Below are positions 60,176 to 64,000 of a stretch of DNA of 64,000 bases, in pieces. The DNA comes from UBA1738 sp045538755 (lineage in GTDB: Bacteria; Bacillota; Clostridia; UBA1381). The translations under genes were made by a program, and so were the position numbers. Location of the stretch: assembly GCA_045538755.1 (NCBI GenBank), contig JAZQEC010000005.1, positions 62,001-126,000 of the forward strand, in the 5' to 3' direction. Each line of letters starts with the position of its first letter. Position 1 is the stretch's first letter. The notes beneath the pieces are model-generated. The model worked only from the letters and a program-made list of their open reading frames with translations, was not told where the DNA came from and did no database searches.

Positions 60176-62191
60176 ATGGTAAGTAATTACAACAAAGTTA
60201 AGACTGATATAATGGATATATATGATGAATCCTTTTGTCCTTTAGTAAAGACTATTAAGAACGGAGAAGTATCTGCTTATGATGATTCTCTTGATATATT
60301 GAAAACGCAGGCAGATAACATAAAAAAAGACAAGTTTGTTTTGATGGTTGCTGGAGAAGCAAGTAGTGGTAAATCATCATTTATCAATGCTTATTTAGGC
60401 AAAGAAATATTACCTATGGATATTATGCAATGTACTTCTGCTATTGTTGAAATTCGATATGGTGAAAAATTTGTATTAAAGGCTACTTATGCAAATAAAA
60501 GTGTTGATGTAGTAGAAAGTGAAGAAAAAATCAAGGAGTTTTTAGCAAAACATGCTGCAATCAATAGCGATTATACTTCCCTTCCTATTGCTTTAATAAA
60601 CGGCGAATTGATTATTCCTCGTAAAGGTAATGTGTTAGAAGCAGAGATTAAGGATTTCATTAGAGCTAATAAAGGCGAAGATGAATTTTATGAGACAAAA
60701 GTTCGTAAATACATATCAGAACAGAAAGCAAATTGGGAATCGATAGTTACTAAAATGGAGATTGAATATCCTTTTGAAGATGCAGATTTGAAAGGAATCG
60801 AAATAATAGATAGTCCAGGTGTTAATGCGGAAGGACATGTTGGTGATATCACAAATGATTATATTGAAAGAGCCAATGCTGTCATGTTCTTAAAGCCTGT
60901 TGTTGGTTCAGTTATTGATACAACCTCGTTTAAAAAATTCTTAAAATCAAAAAGTATGCACAGAAATAAAAATGCATTATTTTTGATTTTGACATATGCA
61001 GCTTGTATTACTCCTGACGAATTAACAAGAGTATGCGATGAGGCCATCAAGCAATTTCCAAACGTAAGTACAAAGCAAATTATTCCTGTTGATAGCAAGG
61101 CAGAAATGTATATAAACAAAATCAAGGATTTTTCTGTCGAAGAATTAACCGCCTTTGTAATGGAAGGTGCAAGAACTAATTCGATAGATTCCTTTTTGCT
61201 TATGCCTTGGATGATTTCAGGTGGAAACAAAGATACTTATATTGAAAAATTAAGTGAATTATCTCGTTTTCGTAATGTAGATGAATCTCTTAATATGTTT
61301 GCTCACAAAGCACAGTTCTTGGCAATAAGCGAATTTATAGCGAGAATGATTGATGTTATAGAGGTTATAATTGCGGGATTAGAAGAGAAAAAACAATTAT
61401 ATAAGGAGAAGGCTCAAGACCCTATTGAGTTATCACACAAAATAAATGTTCTCAAAGAAGAATTAGAAACATTAACATTAAAGATAAATAAGACCGTTGA
61501 TGAGATTTCTACAAAATATAGAAAAACAGGCGGTATTATAGACCAGAAGGCAGATGAAGAAATATCCTCGTATCAAGCAAGTATTGAAAAAATAACCCCC
61601 TCAGATGATAAAAGTGTTGAACAATTAGAAAATATGACATTTGACAAGCTTGATGTGTTAAAAAAGTTTGAGGGTGAGTTGCAAAAAAACATAGTGGCTG
61701 AGTGTGATGAGGCTTTAGAGGCACTCAGCGACAAGGCATCCATCCAATTCAAAACTCTAAAGCCAGACATAACAAAAGATAAAATCAAGAAGTATGCATC
61801 AGAATCCAAAACATCTTCTGATGCACAAACAACACATGTTGAGCCAGGTGGATGTTTTAAGCAGGAAAAAAGATATTCTGTATTTTCTCAAAGTAAGTAT
61901 TATGGCTTAATCAAAGGTTTCATTGATAAAGAAATCAAAACAATCAAGGAAGAGATTGTGAGCGACTTGAAAATATTTGTGGGTAATACTACAAAAGAAT
62001 ATAGTAAACAGTTGAGAGATAAAGCTAAAATCAAACGTGACGACCTTGACAAAATACAGCAAGAAAAACAAACAGCTGAAGAAATGCAGGCTTTGATAGC
62101 ATCCTTTGATGAGCAAATAAAGAAATTAACACCAATTAAAGAGAAATTATCGAGCATGAAAGGTGGTATAGATAAAAATGTTGGACAATAA
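60176..62191 (+). CDS. Dynamin-like GTPase
   Basis: 671 residues from the ATG at 60176 (AAGGAG, 8 bp spacing). The GTPase domain shows G1 VAGEASSGKSSFINAYLG (P-loop at about residues 60-68), G2-like MQCTSAIVEIRYG and G3 IIDSPGVNAEG (about 212-215). The rest is long coiled coil (about 395-480 and 570-671), as in bacterial dynamin-like proteins that act on membranes. No membrane helix was seen; a partner with two helices is encoded next. Such pairs occur in antiphage loci. The last 14 bp overlap the following gene. Confidence 0.85.
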   Translation: MVSNYNKVKTDIMDIYDESFCPLVKTIKNGEVSAYDDSLDILKTQADNIKKDKFVLMVAGEASSGKSSFINAYLGKEILPMDIMQCTSAIVEIRYGEKFVLKATYANKSVDVVESEEKIKEFLAKHAAINSDYTSLPIALINGELIIPRKGNVLEAEIKDFIRANKGEDEFYETKVRKYISEQKANWESIVTKMEIEYPFEDADLKGIEIIDSPGVNAEGHVGDITNDYIERANAVMFLKPVVGSVIDTTSFKKFLKSKSMHRNKNALFLILTYAACITPDELTRVCDEAIKQFPNVSTKQIIPVDSKAEMYINKIKDFSVEELTAFVMEGARTNSIDSFLLMPWMISGGNKDTYIEKLSELSRFRNVDESLNMFAHKAQFLAISEFIARMIDVIEVIIAGLEEKKQLYKEKAQDPIELSHKINVLKEELETLTLKINKTVDEISTKYRKTGGIIDQKADEEISSYQASIEKITPSDDKSVEQLENMTFDKLDVLKKFEGELQKNIVAECDEALEALSDKASIQFKTLKPDITKDKIKKYASESKTSSDAQTTHVEPGGCFKQEKRYSVFSQSKYYGLIKGFIDKEIKTIKEEIVSDLKIFVGNTTKEYSKQLRDKAKIKRDDLDKIQQEKQTAEEMQALIASFDEQIKKLTPIKEKLSSMKGGIDKNVGQ

Positions 62192-62816
62192 TGTTAAGCG
62201 ACAGATAGAGCAACTTTTTATTAAGTTAAATGCGGAAGTTTCTGATATCATGAAATCTCCTTTATCAACAGCAGAAATAACAGATTCAATAATGAAGTAT
62301 ATATCAAGTTCGTTGGCATCTGCGAGTCAGAGTTTTATAACTGATATCTATTCTTCGTTATCAGAGCAGACCCTAAATGAAGACATCTTTCAAAGTGCAG
62401 CAAATGCAAATAAATTTTATGATTTGGGTATAAGAGAGCGCCTTGAGGACACATATATGTTTGAAGTAAAAGACCTTAAAACATATATGAAAGGAATTGA
62501 TTATAAAGAAATAAATAGAGTATATTCATCAGTCGCAGTTGGTGTAGGCACAACAGCTTTAAGCGGAATTTTGATGGGTACCCTTTTGTCTGGACTTAAT
62601 ATACCGATTGCTATATTAATAGCAGGCTCATTGTTGTTAGGGTTAGCAGGTGCGGGCATTACTTATGGTAAAATAATTCCCGCACAGAATAAGGCAAACT
62701 ATATTACAGCAGTAAAAAAATTCATGTCAAATCTTAAAAATGAGTTATTGATTTGGGTAGATAAAGTTATTGAGTTTTATGACAAGGAAGTTAACGAGTT
62801 GAAAAAGACTTTATGA
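62178..62816 (+). CDS. Membrane partner of the dynamin-like GTPase
   Basis: 212 residues overlapping the GTPase gene by 14 bp, with AAAGGTGG upstream. Helical N-terminus, then two adjacent hydrophobic segments forming a hairpin (VGVGTTALSGILMGTLLSG and PIAILIAGSLLLGLAGAGI, about residues 120-165) and a C-terminal helix. The paired hydrophobic helices resemble the paddle of other dynamins, so the function may be split over two proteins. No known family name. Confidence 0.75.
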   Translation: MLDNNVKRQIEQLFIKLNAEVSDIMKSPLSTAEITDSIMKYISSSLASASQSFITDIYSSLSEQTLNEDIFQSAANANKFYDLGIRERLEDTYMFEVKDLKTYMKGIDYKEINRVYSSVAVGVGTTALSGILMGTLLSGLNIPIAILIAGSLLLGLAGAGITYGKIIPAQNKANYITAVKKFMSNLKNELLIWVDKVIEFYDKEVNELKKTL

Positions 62817-62826
62817 GGTACAACAA

Positions 62827-64000
62827 ATGAGTGATATGATAGAAAAATCAAAAAATGCTTTGCCCGACGAAGTGCTTTGTGAACTTAACGAAGATACTGA
62901 AATCCTGTCAGAACAAGCGAATCGATTGTTAGATAGTATTGCACCTTACTCTTCTGTTTCAAAAGTTGATGAGTTTTTATCTGATGATTCAAATGGAATA
63001 TTAGAATCCTTTAACTTTTATAAACTATGTAGTTGCACGACAGAAGAATTAGATGAACTGATGGATTATCTAACTGATAAAATGTGTAAGTTTTTTAATG
63101 CATTATATAGACTGGATACTCCTATCATTTACGGTGTAATTAGCCAAGAAGGACAAACCAATATTGTATTGGGTATAAACTCTGCTCTTGATAAGGCTGT
63201 TTTTGAATCAGTAGCAAAAGGTTCATTGACAGGAATTGAGATGACAGAATATAAGCCAAATCTAAAAAACGCCATAGACAGAAAAGGTGGTATAATCTCT
63301 GCTGTTCCTGTTTTTAAAATTGATGATGAAAAACAGAACTTTAATATATCTACTGCAATCAGATGCTTAAATAATAAAGAGTATGCTATTCTCTTTATGG
63401 CAAGGCCTTACTGTCCTACATCTGTTCATGAAACAAGGACAGAATTAATCGACATTAAGGATAAGTGCTTTTCTGTAAGCAAAAGAAATATTGCAAGAGC
63501 AAAAAATTACTCTAAGACTGATGGTTCTTCTACATCAACAACTACATCACATACAGGCAGCCTTATATTATACTCTTACAATAAGTCTACTGCTGATTCT
63601 ACTAATTTTTCTGAGACAATTGGGGATAGTGACACTACATCATTCGATATGCAGAATGGTATTGCACTTGAAATTATGGAATATTGTGATAGAGCAATAG
63701 AAAGAATAAAAATTGGAGAATCAGAGGGCGTATGGGAAACTTCAATTGCCTTTGCAGCACAAGATGATAATACTGCAAAAATATTGAAATCTTGTGTCTG
63801 TGGTGAATTGGCTAAACCTGCTCCTGATATGCTTCCGTTGAGGTCTTTTGATGTAAATATCGATAATGATGACTTATTAAGATTGCCAAAAGTTATGCCT
63901 GATGGTAGTTTTAATAGCCTTAACACCTTGGTTACTTCCTCTGAATTGGGTATGGTATGTACTCCTCCTTACGAAGCAGTTCCTAACTTTGAATTAAAAC
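62827..64000 (+). CDS. Partial protein resembling the N-terminus of HerA/FtsK-type ATPases
   Basis: Starts at the ATG at 62827 (TGAGGTAC upstream), 10 bp after the previous stop, and stays open to the window edge (391 codons). No P-loop is reached yet. The segment around residues 225-275 is Ser/Thr-rich (DGSSTSTTTSHTGSLI). The last part (LNTLVTSSELGMVCTPPYEA, VPNF) resembles the linker before the ATPase core in HerA-type proteins (L.T..ELA....P ... VPG). If so, a Walker A should follow soon after 64000. Third gene of the dynamin operon. Confidence 0.6.
   Translation, partial: MSDMIEKSKNALPDEVLCELNEDTEILSEQANRLLDSIAPYSSVSKVDEFLSDDSNGILESFNFYKLCSCTTEELDELMDYLTDKMCKFFNALYRLDTPIIYGVISQEGQTNIVLGINSALDKAVFESVAKGSLTGIEMTEYKPNLKNAIDRKGGIISAVPVFKIDDEKQNFNISTAIRCLNNKEYAILFMARPYCPTSVHETRTELIDIKDKCFSVSKRNIARAKNYSKTDGSSTSTTTSHTGSLILYSYNKSTADSTNFSETIGDSDTTSFDMQNGIALEIMEYCDRAIERIKIGESEGVWETSIAFAAQDDNTAKILKSCVCGELAKPAPDMLPLRSFDVNIDNDDLLRLPKVMPDGSFNSLNTLVTSSELGMVCTPPYEAVPNFELK

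Larger units (their letters stand above)
14924..64000. mobile_element. Large integrated element, left end and at least 49 kb
   Basis: The element starts inside yifB, carries a large serine recombinase near the junction, is AT-richer than the flanking chromosome, and is packed with accessory genes. Maintenance genes (ParA plus ribbon-helix-helix protein, resolvase, iterons) are present. No terminase, capsid, tail, relaxase or type IV secretion gene is visible, so integrative conjugative element, phage-plasmid and defence island remain possible. The right end lies outside the window. Confidence 0.85.

Overview
The window is low-GC Gram-positive DNA from a spore-forming, Clostridia-type (Oscillospiraceae-like) bacterium. 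The evidence is the dipicolinate synthase pair next to secA, two sites matching the sigma-K promoter pattern, strong AAGGAGG-type ribosome binding sites, and a housekeeping run (glgD, dpaA-dpaB, secA, prfB, recX, rimO, pgsA, a TtcA-like thiolase, yifB/comM). No rRNA or tRNA gene and no CRISPR array was seen.

Positions 1 to about 14,924 are core chromosome. It holds the 3' end of glgD, a small lipoprotein, two small membrane zinc-ribbon proteins, sporulation genes, secA, prfB without the usual programmed frameshift, a cysteine-rich protein with a sigma-K-like promoter, and an HD protein-recX-rimO-pgsA-ttcA-like-yifB run. Two minus-strand loci (2083-2290 and 8497-8692) look like paralogous structured small RNAs of about 200 nt. 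Each has a near-consensus promoter with 17-bp spacing, a closing stem, a 12-bp loop-to-3' pseudoknot and an intrinsic terminator.

At about 14,924 yifB is cut in the middle and a visibly more AT-rich mobile element begins. It runs past the right edge, so it is longer than 49 kb. Just inside the junction is a large serine recombinase (15166-17310, minus), the likely integrase. A minus-strand block of mostly unknown accessory genes (17372-22741) faces a plus-strand HTH regulator (23438) across a 700-bp control region. The plus-strand cargo includes a possible ADP-ribosyltransferase-HD fusion, an SDR oxidoreductase, a ParA/ribbon-helix-helix partition pair with six 18-bp centromere-like sites, a DUF4314 protein, a small resolvase and a seven-unit 21-bp iteron array (53702-53840). 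Partition genes, resolvase and iterons suggest plasmid-like maintenance. No phage structural gene and no conjugation gene is visible in this part, so the element class stays open.

The most interesting cargo is a compact operon at 34850-50475: HTH regulator, GHKL/Hsp90-like ATPase, SF1 helicase, bactofilin-like beta-helix protein, DrmA-like helicase, DrmB-like (DUF1998) protein, NERD-type SF1 helicase, radical SAM protein, a second GHKL ATPase and a TfoX-N protein. It has the DrmA-DrmB core of DISARM but no DNA methyltransferase and no phospholipase-D protein, and looks like a DISARM-related system of different composition. A second defence-like operon begins at 60176: dynamin-like GTPase, membrane partner, and an unfinished protein resembling the N-terminus of HerA/FtsK-type ATPases. 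The promoters of both operons carry the same 10-bp motif (TTGATGTCAA or its reverse complement) at the same place 5 bp upstream of the -10 box, which suggests shared control.
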